From contig NZ_QJVJ01000004.1 of the NCBI RefSeq assembly GCF_003217775.1, positions 434,001 through 498,000 on the forward strand: DNA of 64,000 nt. The letters run 5' to 3'. The translations under genes and the position numbers were made by a program. Numbering within the stretch: position 1 is the stretch's first letter; each line of letters begins with the position of its first letter. Of this stretch, positions 9,316 to 17,654 are shown one piece after another. The stretch is from Paenibacillus flagellatus. GTDB taxonomy: Bacteria; Bacillota; Bacilli; Paenibacillales; NBRC-103111. The notes under the pieces are model-generated. The model did not search any database and had not been told where the DNA came from. It saw nothing but the letters and a program-made list of their open reading frames with translations.

Positions 9316-11574
9316 TTACAAATCGGTCACGCCGATCAGCTCGATTTCGTGCTCGCCCGAGTAGACGAGCCCGAACGGCGGGAGATGGATGTCGCCGCCG
9401 CCGTCCTTTCGAACCGACGGCCCTTCGGCGTCGATCCACAAATCCTGCACATAGACGACGCCCTTCAGCTTGCTGATCGCCCCGTAAATGTCGCCCTTGT
9501 GGACGGAGCGCCCGAAGCGCCAGCCTTCGTCTTCGCTTTCACCGTGCCCGATCGGCCGAAGCAGCCGCCGGAGCACGCCGGCTATGGCGGCCCCGTCCTC
9601 TTTGCGTTCCGGCTCGACGACGACGACGGCGTGCACCGTAATTTTGATATAGGCGGCCGGGATGACATGAAGCTCGGTCGCAAGCAGGCGGTGCCGATCG
9701 AGATGCCGGCGCACCGTCTCGAGGAAGCCGGGACCGGCGGTCGGCTTCTCCCGTTCGCTGTACGGCACGACGACGACGGTCATTTGTCCCGCCGCCTTTT
9801 CCCGCGGATAATCTTTCATGCCGGGCCGGTACAGCGGAATCGCCTTCACGCGGGCGACGCGCAAACCGGGCGTATCGCGGGCGATCGCTTCGTAATCCTC
9901 GACCGTCACGGCCCGGGTCGGGGCGCTCAGCTCGCGCTGCACCCGAAGCTTCGCTTCCTCGATCGTCTCCTCCTCGGCGCCGCCGGTCGCGGCCGCCGCA
10001 TTCGCGACCTTCAGTCCGGCCCATTCGGGGACGTCGGCGGCGATCGTGTCGACCATGCCGACTTTCACGTTCCCCCGTTGGCCGCCGCCCGCCGTCAGCG
10101 AGACGAAGCGGATGTTCGGGACGTCCGATTTGGCGGGAATGCGGCCCTGCTCGTTGTTGCCGAACCGGAGCAAGCCTTCGGTCCGGTCATACACGTAATG
10201 CCGGTCGGTCGGGAGCGAACGGTCGAAATCGTCGACCCGCTCCCAGTCTTCCCAGCTGCGCTCCCCCGTCCCCGCGACGGGAACGGCCACTTGCAGCACC
10301 ATATCCCGCTTCCGGAACGGACCCGACCGGGAGAGGTCGAACTGCTGCTCCGGCAGCCCGTCGCTTCGCCCGACCCACAGGCGCGCCTCCTCCTCCGGAT
10401 CGATCGCGACGATCCGGATCCGGTCGCGGCCGGGCTGCGGGATGCGTCCGTTCGTACCGTCGCCGAAGCGGATGCGGACGGAGCGGGCGGCAAGGTCGCG
10501 CTCGGCGGCGCAGCAGGCGTCGTCCGGCCCGCAGCGATCCAGGCCGGGCACGATTTGCCAATCCCGCCATCGGTCCCGATCGTCGCGCACTTGGACGGTC
10601 AGCTTGCCCGCGTAAGCCCAATATCCGCTCATTTCGCATACGAGACCCGGCTCTCCGTTCGAGTGGAAAAGGGCGAACTCGCTGTACGTGCGCCGTTCCA
10701 CCGCCCGTACCGCATTCATGCACAAGCTGTCCAGCTTGGGCGACAGCTCGTAGCCTTCACGGTCGAGCGAGCAGCATATCCAGTACCGCTTCCGGTCGTC
10801 CGCCGGATACATCGCGAGCGGCCTCATCGGACCCGTTACCCGGAACGTCAGCCGTCCCGACCGGGACAGCTGGGAGGTCGTGTCGGATACGGTTTCGACC
10901 GGCGCCCAGCTTTCCCCTTCCTCCCGGTCGCACGCATACGTCCACGATACGGCCGAGGTCGCGATCGGCTCGGGCGGCTCCTCGGAGCCGTAGACGTCTC
11001 CGCCCCGTCCGACGGGAACGGGATACCGCTCGGACAGCCGGATCGACAGGACGATGTCCGTATTCTGCGGCAGCTCCCGGTCGAAGCCGATGAACAGCCG
11101 GCTCCCCCGGGCCGCCTCCGGACCGAACGCGTAGAAGGCGATGCCGGATTTCAAGTTCGAGGTGAAATCGCCGACCGCCGTCGCCGTGCGGACGATCACC
11201 TTTTCCAGCGACGCCGGCACGAGCCGCAGCGTCTCGTCCGTCTCGAACGTCTGGTCGTACGCCCGCATCGGCGTGCCGCGAGGAATCGTAAGCGGCCGGT
11301 CCGTCCCGGTAAACGCCACCTCGCACGTCGCGGATAACGCCTCCCGGGGGCTTGCGCCGAGCAGCTTCAAAAACTTCAGCTCGTTTTTCGCCGTAATCCG
11401 GTTCAAGTAATATTGCTGCATCTCGGTCATCCAAGCCAGCAGCTCGATCATCGTCATGCCGGGATCGTGGGCGTTCTCGTCGGTCCATTGCGGAAGCAGC
11501 TTCGGGATCGCCTGGCGGGCTTCCCGGACCATTTGCTCGTACATGCGGTCGTCCAAATCGGGCAACGGCAGCAT
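9316..11574 (-). CDS. Baseplate J-like wedge protein (TIGR02243 type, Afp11-like)
   Basis: A 752-residue protein. I prefer ATG 11574 (AAGGAGAG about nine bases upstream) to the GTG at 11583. The opening MLPLPDLDDRMYEQMVREAR and DPGMTMIELLAWMTEMQQYY are diagnostic for the putative baseplate assembly family of eCIS and phage-tail-like systems. The baseplate-J core lies in the C-terminal half (about 460-700: REELSAPTRAVTVEDYEAIA-type segment and a late beta-rich part). J proteins form the wedges that hold the hub and trigger sheath contraction. The partner J protein is immediately upstream. Shared motifs with that partner (VTVEDYE near the middle of the J core) indicate an old duplication. Confidence 0.92.
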   Translation of the reverse strand: MLPLPDLDDRMYEQMVREARQAIPKLLPQWTDENAHDPGMTMIELLAWMTEMQQYYLNRITAKNELKFLKLLGASPREALSATCEVAFTGTDRPLTIPRGTPMRAYDQTFETDETLRLVPASLEKVIVRTATAVGDFTSNLKSGIAFYAFGPEAARGSRLFIGFDRELPQNTDIVLSIRLSERYPVPVGRGGDVYGSEEPPEPIATSAVSWTYACDREEGESWAPVETVSDTTSQLSRSGRLTFRVTGPMRPLAMYPADDRKRYWICCSLDREGYELSPKLDSLCMNAVRAVERRTYSEFALFHSNGEPGLVCEMSGYWAYAGKLTVQVRDDRDRWRDWQIVPGLDRCGPDDACCAAERDLAARSVRIRFGDGTNGRIPQPGRDRIRIVAIDPEEEARLWVGRSDGLPEQQFDLSRSGPFRKRDMVLQVAVPVAGTGERSWEDWERVDDFDRSLPTDRHYVYDRTEGLLRFGNNEQGRIPAKSDVPNIRFVSLTAGGGQRGNVKVGMVDTIAADVPEWAGLKVANAAAATGGAEEETIEEAKLRVQRELSAPTRAVTVEDYEAIARDTPGLRVARVKAIPLYRPGMKDYPREKAAGQMTVVVVPYSEREKPTAGPGFLETVRRHLDRHRLLATELHVIPAAYIKITVHAVVVVEPERKEDGAAIAGVLRRLLRPIGHGESEDEGWRFGRSVHKGDIYGAISKLKGVVYVQDLWIDAEGPSVRKDGGGDIHLPPFGLVYSGEHEIELIGVTDL

Positions 11575-11623
11575 CGTCTTCACCTCTCCTTCGCAGCCTT
11601 GGCGGCCAAAGTGATGATTCTCA

Positions 11624-14600
11624 TCAGAGCGCGCGTACCGTCACTTTATGCTTGCCGCCGGCGATGACCCCGTGCGGGATGTGCAGCGGCCGGTTGCCGT
11701 CGATTTCGGTTCGGCGGTCGTCCTCCAGCAAATGGACGGTCATGTACAGCTTCTCCACGTATTGAATCGGGCGGATCGTCTTCAGCAGCGCGTAAAAGAC
11801 GGAAGGGTGCACCGTCTGTCCGATGTCCCATCCTTTGCCGTCGAAGTTGCCGGTCAGCGGGTCGAGAAACCGTTCCAGCTTGCGGATCGCCTCCAGCTCG
11901 ACCGGCAGCACCTCGTCCAGCTGCTCCACCGTCACGACCGCCGCGACCGATATTTCAAGGAACACCGGCGGCACGGCCCGAATGTTTTCCGGCCAAGCGA
12001 CGAGCCCGGAGGCGCGCTGCAGCAAATACGACTCGACCTTCCGCTTGAGCTCCGGGAAAGCCGGCAAGCCGGCCCTTCCTTCCTTGGGCAGCACGACCAG
12101 CGTCATCGAGCCCGGCTGCTTCTCCATCCGCGCATTGCGGTTCGCCATGCATTTCACTTTGGCGATGTTCGGATACGCTTCCCGCGCCAGCCATTCGTAA
12201 TCTTCCACCGTTACGGCCCGGCCGCGGTGCTTCAGCACGTGCGGCCCCCGTTGGACCGCCGAATCCGTCGTCTCCGGATCGCAGCCGCCGGCCGCCGGCT
12301 CGACATTGGTCACACCGCCGACGAAGGCGATCGAATTTTGCAGCGACGCGATCGTGCCCGCCGCCGTATTGCCTCGCCGTCCGAGCGTAACCCGATAGGA
12401 GACTCGCACCTTCTCCAGCCCGTCCTGCGGCGGCTCCATGCCGTGAATGCCGTCTCCGAACCGAATCCGGCCGAACGTGCGATCGATCGCATAGTGGCGG
12501 TCTTTCGCTCCGGAATCGGCGAAATGGGCCGTTTCGCTCCAACGCACCCACAGCTTCTGCAGATGGCCGTCGCTGTCGCGAATCGCCTCGTACGGAGGCG
12601 CGCCCGCCTCCTCGAAGGCGGCGACGTCCTCCTCGGTCGCGCGCCCCGTCTCGTCCACCCACACTTCCTCGGACACGATATTGCGGCCGGCAAGCTGATA
12701 CGCCCCGCCGTCCGCCTCCCGGCTCTCCGGGTATTCCGCCGCAACCGATTCCTGCTGCACCGCCCGGACGGTATTGATCAAGAGTCCGCGCGCCTTCGGC
12801 AGCGAAGCCGTGCCGGCGAGATCGTCGTACCGGTCGTCGCGGTTGACCGCCCGGATCCAGCAGCCTTCGACGCCGAACACGGAATGCGCCGCGAAATCGC
12901 CGGGACCGGCGAACTGCAGCGTGCCGCTTTCCGTCAACCCTTTCGTCCCGTCGATCAGCTTGAGCGGCGCCCATTCCGGCTTGACGGCCCCGGGCGTCGC
13001 CGGCGTCCGCAAATATTCCCATTCCAGCCAGGGCGGCGATTCGCCCTTCGTCCGCTGCGGAACGATCGACGCGTAGATCGAGAGCGGCCCGCGCACCGGC
13101 GGCCGGTCGAAGCCGACGTACAGCGTCGGATGGCGTCCGTCGATCGGCGCGAACGGCTCGAACCCGCCGAGCTCGGAGCGGCTGTGCCGCGTCCGGTCCT
13201 CGTACACCGTATTGTTGAGCGTCACGCACCGGTCGGGCGCGTAAGCGCCGTCTCCGTCGAATTCGTACCGGATCCGGACATCCTCCATCCACGGGGACAA
13301 ATAAACCGGCATCGGGGCGTACGCGTTCTCGATTTGTACGATGCGCCCGCGAATCCAGTAATTGGCGTGGCCGTTCACGTATACCGGCTCCAAGTCGTTC
13401 GGGCAGCGGAACGCGAGCCGCCGCCGCTTCCCTTCGTTCCCGGGATGGTAGAACAGCTTTTCCGCCGCCTTGCCGGCTTCGAGCCGCACCCAGGAGCCGC
13501 CGTTCCAATATTCCCAAACGACTTGCGCGATCGACACCTTCGGCGGATCCGGTCTTTCGAACTGCGCCTTCCGCATGATCGGCTTCCAGTCGATATTCGG
13601 CTCCTGCTCGGGCAAAAACCGGTTCTCGATCGCCTTCAGCGTAAAATCGATCGCGATGCGGCCGTCCCGCTTCGTAAGCGCCTCCCGGCTCGCCACGTAA
13701 AAGGAGCCGTACTGCGCAAACTGGTCGCCGAACGGATAAAAGCCGTCCGGGTCGGCCTGGAGGTCGTTGTAAAACATCAGGTCCGGCGTCAAGCCTCCCC
13801 GGTCCGACACGTCGAGATAGTCGGTCTTCACCGCCAGGCGGTCGACCGCGATGCCGCCGTCGGCAAGCGACCGGGCGCCCGGCTCGCGCGGCTTCAGCCG
13901 GCATTGGATCCATCGGCCGGTCGTCCCGTTCACTTCGCGCTCCGCCAGTTCTCCCGGCGTCGACTTCGTCAATACGATCCGGTTGTTCCGGGCGTGCACC
14001 CGGTCGAACGGCACCCATCCTTCCGCGGCGGCATACAGCCATTCCGTCAGCGACGGGTCCGCAAGCAGGCTGCTCATGCCCGTCTCGTCGAAGCGCCGGG
14101 CGGCGTTGCCGATCTCCACCTCGATGACCGCCGTCTCGTAAACGGTGAACAGCAGGTCGTGCGCCAAATAGAAGGCGTGCACCTGCAAGTTGTCCGCGCC
14201 GGCGATCCGAAACAGCGGGGTCGGCTCCGCCAGCCCGGAGGCGGCATCGGCCAATAACGGCTGCGGGAGCCGTATAATCGCGTCGTGCGTCTTGCTCGCC
14301 AAAAACGCCGCATGAAGCCGCGCCGGCGTCAGCAGGACGGTCCGCTCCGTCTCGAACGGAATGTCGCCGTCCGGTCCGCTCGAGTTGATGCGCGTTCCGG
14401 CCGGAATGACGACAGGCTCGCGCGTCCCCTCGTTCAGCGAGAACGTGACGTAGCCGGCCGACGGCCGGGCCGGCAGCAGCGACACGTCGAACAGGTTCAG
14501 GAAGGCGACGAGGTTTTTCGCCGGAACCCGGTTCAGCCGTTTGACGTTTTCGTGGTACATGTCCGCGAACAGCAAAAACAGCGCCGTTCCGGGATCCGGA

Positions 14601-14704
14601 TCATCCGGATTGAATCTCCATTCCGGCGTATAATAAGGCGCCAGCTCCTTCATGCGGGCGACCAGATCCGCCATCGTGCGCGCGTCGAGCTGCGGAGGGT
14701 TCAC
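11624..14704 (-). CDS. Baseplate J-like wedge protein, long form (Afp12-like)
   Basis: A 1026-residue protein starting at GTG 14704, with AGGAGG about ten bases upstream. The N-terminus (LVARMKELAPYYTPEWRF, DPDPGTALFLLFADMYHENV) matches the second large baseplate protein of Afp/PVC-type particles. The C-terminal J core contains GRAVTVEDYEWLAREAYP and RKLERFLDPLTGNFDGKGW. The middle is an inserted, beta-rich region of about 500 residues. In the assembled particle it should form the second wedge partner around the spike. It is followed after 40 bases by the shorter J protein, and the gp25 gene precedes it. Confidence 0.92.
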   Translation of the reverse strand: MNPPQLDARTMADLVARMKELAPYYTPEWRFNPDDPDPGTALFLLFADMYHENVKRLNRVPAKNLVAFLNLFDVSLLPARPSAGYVTFSLNEGTREPVVIPAGTRINSSGPDGDIPFETERTVLLTPARLHAAFLASKTHDAIIRLPQPLLADAASGLAEPTPLFRIAGADNLQVHAFYLAHDLLFTVYETAVIEVEIGNAARRFDETGMSSLLADPSLTEWLYAAAEGWVPFDRVHARNNRIVLTKSTPGELAEREVNGTTGRWIQCRLKPREPGARSLADGGIAVDRLAVKTDYLDVSDRGGLTPDLMFYNDLQADPDGFYPFGDQFAQYGSFYVASREALTKRDGRIAIDFTLKAIENRFLPEQEPNIDWKPIMRKAQFERPDPPKVSIAQVVWEYWNGGSWVRLEAGKAAEKLFYHPGNEGKRRRLAFRCPNDLEPVYVNGHANYWIRGRIVQIENAYAPMPVYLSPWMEDVRIRYEFDGDGAYAPDRCVTLNNTVYEDRTRHSRSELGGFEPFAPIDGRHPTLYVGFDRPPVRGPLSIYASIVPQRTKGESPPWLEWEYLRTPATPGAVKPEWAPLKLIDGTKGLTESGTLQFAGPGDFAAHSVFGVEGCWIRAVNRDDRYDDLAGTASLPKARGLLINTVRAVQQESVAAEYPESREADGGAYQLAGRNIVSEEVWVDETGRATEEDVAAFEEAGAPPYEAIRDSDGHLQKLWVRWSETAHFADSGAKDRHYAIDRTFGRIRFGDGIHGMEPPQDGLEKVRVSYRVTLGRRGNTAAGTIASLQNSIAFVGGVTNVEPAAGGCDPETTDSAVQRGPHVLKHRGRAVTVEDYEWLAREAYPNIAKVKCMANRNARMEKQPGSMTLVVLPKEGRAGLPAFPELKRKVESYLLQRASGLVAWPENIRAVPPVFLEISVAAVVTVEQLDEVLPVELEAIRKLERFLDPLTGNFDGKGWDIGQTVHPSVFYALLKTIRPIQYVEKLYMTVHLLEDDRRTEIDGNRPLHIPHGVIAGGKHKVTVRAL

Positions 14705-14740
14705 GACGATGCCACCTCCTCTCCGTTCGGTTATGTATCG

Positions 14741-15142
14741 TTAAGTCGTACCCTCGTACAGGTAGAACGGGTATACTTGGTTGAACAGGTTGTTCGTCGT
14801 CCGCACGACGTACCGGACGCGGACTTGAACTTTACCCGGGTTGTCGCGGTCCGGTATGGCGGCGACGTCCACGTCCTCGACGCGCGGCTCCCAGACGCGG
14901 ATCGCCTCGCGAATGTCGCCCTCGAGCAGCCGCAGCGTCGTGTCGTCCGTCGGGCCGAACGCGAATTCGCGCACGCCGCAGCCGAACCTCGGCCGCATGA
15001 CCCGTTCTCCCTGCGTCGTGCCGAGAATGATGCGGATCGCTTCCGCGATGTCGTCCTCGTATTCGGACATTCGGATGCGGCCCGTCGCCGGGTCGACTTG
15101 AACCGGGAACTTCCACCCCCGCCCCAAAAATTCGCTAGACAC
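14741..15142 (-). CDS. gp25-like baseplate wedge protein
   Basis: A 133-residue protein starting at GTG 15142. It carries the gp25/GPW signature: GWKFPVQVDPATGRI, then AEAIRIILGTTQGERVMRP and FGCGVREFAFGP, with the EPR core strand in VWEPRVEDVDV. The glutamate-proline-arginine turn (EPR motif) is the conserved element that nucleates sheath polymerisation in contractile tails. Its length is normal for the family. It lies between the spike gene and the first J gene, as in P2 (V-W-J) and Afp. Confidence 0.95.
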   Translation of the reverse strand: MSSEFLGRGWKFPVQVDPATGRIRMSEYEDDIAEAIRIILGTTQGERVMRPRFGCGVREFAFGPTDDTTLRLLEGDIREAIRVWEPRVEDVDVAAIPDRDNPGKVQVRVRYVVRTTNNLFNQVYPFYLYEGTT

Positions 15143-15197
15143 TCGCTTTGACGCTCCTTCCGCGAAGCGACGCCGGATGCGTCCGGCACCGCGCTTC

Positions 15198-15914
15198 CTA
15201 GTTGATTTTGACCAACGTTCCTTTGATGTTGATCACGCCGTCCGACTTCAAGTCGAGCGAGGCGCCCGCCTTGAGCGCCATCGTCGCCGACGCCTCGATG
15301 TTCACCTGCGTCGACTTGATTTTGACTTCCTTCGCGCTTTCGATGGCGACGCTGCCTTTCGCGTCGATCGTTATTTTCGTCGAGCCGCTCGTGATCGAAA
15401 TTTCGTTCGCCGAGCCGCCCTTGATCAATATCGTATTGTTGCCGCTCTGGTCGGCGATTTTGAGCGAATCGTCCTTGTCGGCCAGAACGACCGTCTGCCC
15501 TTTTTTCGTCTTCACCGTAATCGTCTCTTCGCCGGATTTGTCGTTGAATACGATCGTGTTGCCGGAACGCGAAACGATTTTGCGCTCGTCGTTTTTGTCC
15601 GCGAACGGAGGCGGCGTCTGCTTGTTGTTCCACAGCATGCCGATGACGATCGGGTAGCGGATTTGGCCCAAATGGAACGCGACGAGCACCTCGTCGCCGA
15701 CCTCGGGGATGAACAGGCTGCCCATCTCCTTGCCCGCCATCATCGTGGCGATGCGCACCCAATCGGTTTCCGCCTTCTCGTCGTGCAGCGGCAAGTGCAG
15801 CTTGACCCGGCCGAGCTTGTCGGGATCGTTGTTGTTGGTGACGATGCCGATCATGACGCCGTCGATGCGCGGGTTGAGCGCGTCGGACATCCGGTCCGAG
15901 GGAAATTCCATCAT
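15198..15914 (-). CDS. gpV/gp5-like spike protein
   Basis: A 238-residue protein whose ATG at 15914 overlaps the stop of the gpD-like gene (ATGA) and is preceded by GGGAGG. Residues about 15-95 form an OB-fold like phage baseplate gpV (GVMIGIVTNNNDPDKLGRVK, FIPEVGDEVLVAFHLGQIRY). Residues about 110-238 are short regular beta repeats with alternating Lys/Thr/Ser/Ile, as expected for a triple-stranded beta-helix needle. Together with the gpD-like protein it makes a two-gene VgrG, whereas Afp8 and VgrG are fused. It has no C-terminal effector extension; the needle would need a separate tip. Confidence 0.93.
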   Translation of the reverse strand: MMEFPSDRMSDALNPRIDGVMIGIVTNNNDPDKLGRVKLHLPLHDEKAETDWVRIATMMAGKEMGSLFIPEVGDEVLVAFHLGQIRYPIVIGMLWNNKQTPPPFADKNDERKIVSRSGNTIVFNDKSGEETITVKTKKGQTVVLADKDDSLKIADQSGNNTILIKGGSANEISITSGSTKITIDAKGSVAIESAKEVKIKSTQVNIEASATMALKAGASLDLKSDGVINIKGTLVKIN

Positions 15915-17002
15915 ATGGCGTTTCCTCCCAGCTTGAATCGCGTGATGTAGCCGTCCGAATCGAGCATGTGGCTGACCGACGTCAAATAATACGGCTGGTT
16001 GAATTTGGCGCCCGCCCCGTCCAGCTTCAAGTAGCGGCCCGCCCGCAATTCCGGTATGCCGTTGCATTCGCCCGTGCCGCTGACGAGCTTCATCGCCCGG
16101 TTGGCCAGATAGGCGGTCGCGTAATTTTTCGCTTCGTCCGCCGAGCTGGCGTTCATGTACAGCGTTTCGGTATAGTCGCCGATGGCGGCCAGCACGTCCT
16201 TGCCGGTTTTCGAATTGGAGCCGAGCTTCGTAATGGCGCCCGCCTCGCCCGTAGCCACTTTTTGGTCCTTGTCGTCCCAATGGCGGATTTTGACCGCGGT
16301 CAGCTGCTCGGCCAAATTGTGCTCGATGGACAGCGAGCGCAGCTCCGATCCCCATTTGAGCGTGACGACGGGCGTCGTCTGGGTGAGCGGCTTGCGGAAG
16401 TACAGATGCTTGCCGACGACGAAAAAGTCGTAGTTCATCAGTCGGGCCAAATGCTGGACGAAATGAAAATCGTCCATCATGTTTTGCGAGATCGTCGGCA
16501 GCTTGTCGGGCGTGTCGTCCACATGGGGTGTCGCTTTATGCCGGGAAGCGATCTCCTTGACGATGTCGCTGTATTTTTTCTCGTTCCACGTCTGCATTCG
16601 CGTCCCTTTCATCATGAAGAAGCTGAGGTCCATCCCCCTGACGAGCAGGACGGCACCCTCCCCCTCTTGAAATTCGACGGTCACCGAGGTGATGTAGCCG
16701 CTGAATACCGGGGCGAACTTGTCGACGTAGCCGAGCTTGATGTCGATCGGCGTGCCGACGGCGAACAAGTCGAGCCAGTTCCACTCGCTTTTCTGCCAGT
16801 CGAAGGCGTTCGAAATCCGGATCGCGAACGAGTCCGCGGTCGGCTCGACCGTCGTGTCGACGCGTACGAAGGAGACCGGGATGCCGTCCGGAATTTTGTT
16901 GCCGTTGACCGTAATTTCGGCCGCGGGCGCGAAAAAGTTTTTATAGGTTTTGGCCAAATCGGCGTAGGTGAACGAATCGGTACTCAATTCCAGCTGCGCC
17001 AT
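15911..17002 (-). CDS. gpD-like hub protein (VgrG N-terminal half)
   Basis: A 363-residue protein of the phage late-control gpD family (VgrG N-terminal fold). Visible landmarks are AFDWQKSEWNWLDLFAVGTP, VFSGYITSVTVEF near residue 95, and FHFVQHLARLMNYDFFVVG (about 180-200). It forms the trimeric hub between tube and spike. Its start lies two bases past the stop of the LysM gene and its own stop overlaps the gpV start, so the three are translationally coupled. Length is usual for the split form. Confidence 0.93.
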   Translation of the reverse strand: MAQLELSTDSFTYADLAKTYKNFFAPAAEITVNGNKIPDGIPVSFVRVDTTVEPTADSFAIRISNAFDWQKSEWNWLDLFAVGTPIDIKLGYVDKFAPVFSGYITSVTVEFQEGEGAVLLVRGMDLSFFMMKGTRMQTWNEKKYSDIVKEIASRHKATPHVDDTPDKLPTISQNMMDDFHFVQHLARLMNYDFFVVGKHLYFRKPLTQTTPVVTLKWGSELRSLSIEHNLAEQLTAVKIRHWDDKDQKVATGEAGAITKLGSNSKTGKDVLAAIGDYTETLYMNASSADEAKNYATAYLANRAMKLVSGTGECNGIPELRAGRYLKLDGAGAKFNQPYYLTSVSHMLDSDGYITRFKLGGNAI

Positions 17003-17006
17003 CGTC

Positions 17007-17639
17007 TTAGTCCAACCTCGGAACGATTATTCGTCTGCCGGTTTGCAGCCGGGCCGGATTGTCGATCCGGTTCGCCTTGGCGATTTCCCGCCACAAGCCG
17101 GGATCCTGGTATTCGTGGGCGGCGATCATCCACAGCTCGTCGCCCTGCTTGAGCGTCGTCTGCTTCGTCCGGTCGGCGGAATGGCGCGGAATGTTCTGGA
17201 GCTGCTCCTCCTTCGTGTACCACGAGCGGAACGACACCTTCAGCTTCGCGCGCACCGGAATGCCGGATTCGAGAAACATCGTGAACGATTGCGTCACCTT
17301 CTCGACGACGCCCTTGAAATCGATCGAGCCCCACACGAAACGGCAGACGGGCGGAGCGTGCAGCTCCTTTTCCACGTCGAGCAGGCCGGAAATTTTTTTC
17401 GTATAGTCGCGGACGTCCGTTCCTTTCTCGTACGTGTCGAAGAACAGGTCCAGCGACAGCGTCGTCGTATTGCCGCTGACGAACTGGCCGACCGGCATCG
17501 ACAAGCCCGGTACGTTTTCCCAGTCGTACTTGTTGCTCGAATCCAACGAATATTCGCTCGGGTTGAACAGCACCTCGACGTTTTCCTTGCTGTTGCCCCG
17601 GTCCACGATGATCATCGCTTTTTTGAGCGGCACTGGCAC
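17007..17639 (-). CDS. Tube-initiation protein with LysM domain (Afp7-like)
   Basis: A 210-residue protein starting at GTG. The N-terminal 150 residues match the contractile-injection-system tube protein domain (VLFNPSEYSLDSSNKYDWEN; LSLDLFFDTYEKGTDVRDYT). The C-terminal 50 residues are a LysM module (GDELWMIAAHEYQDPGLWRE, then GRRIIVPRL). In Afp/PVC particles this protein joins the inner tube to the hub. It sits directly upstream of the gpD-like gene and after the very long low-complexity gene, 15 bases away. Confidence 0.92.
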   Translation of the reverse strand: MPVPLKKAMIIVDRGNSKENVEVLFNPSEYSLDSSNKYDWENVPGLSMPVGQFVSGNTTTLSLDLFFDTYEKGTDVRDYTKKISGLLDVEKELHAPPVCRFVWGSIDFKGVVEKVTQSFTMFLESGIPVRAKLKVSFRSWYTKEEQLQNIPRHSADRTKQTTLKQGDELWMIAAHEYQDPGLWREIAKANRIDNPARLQTGRRIIVPRLD

Positions 17640-17654
17640 CCCCGCCTTTCGGTT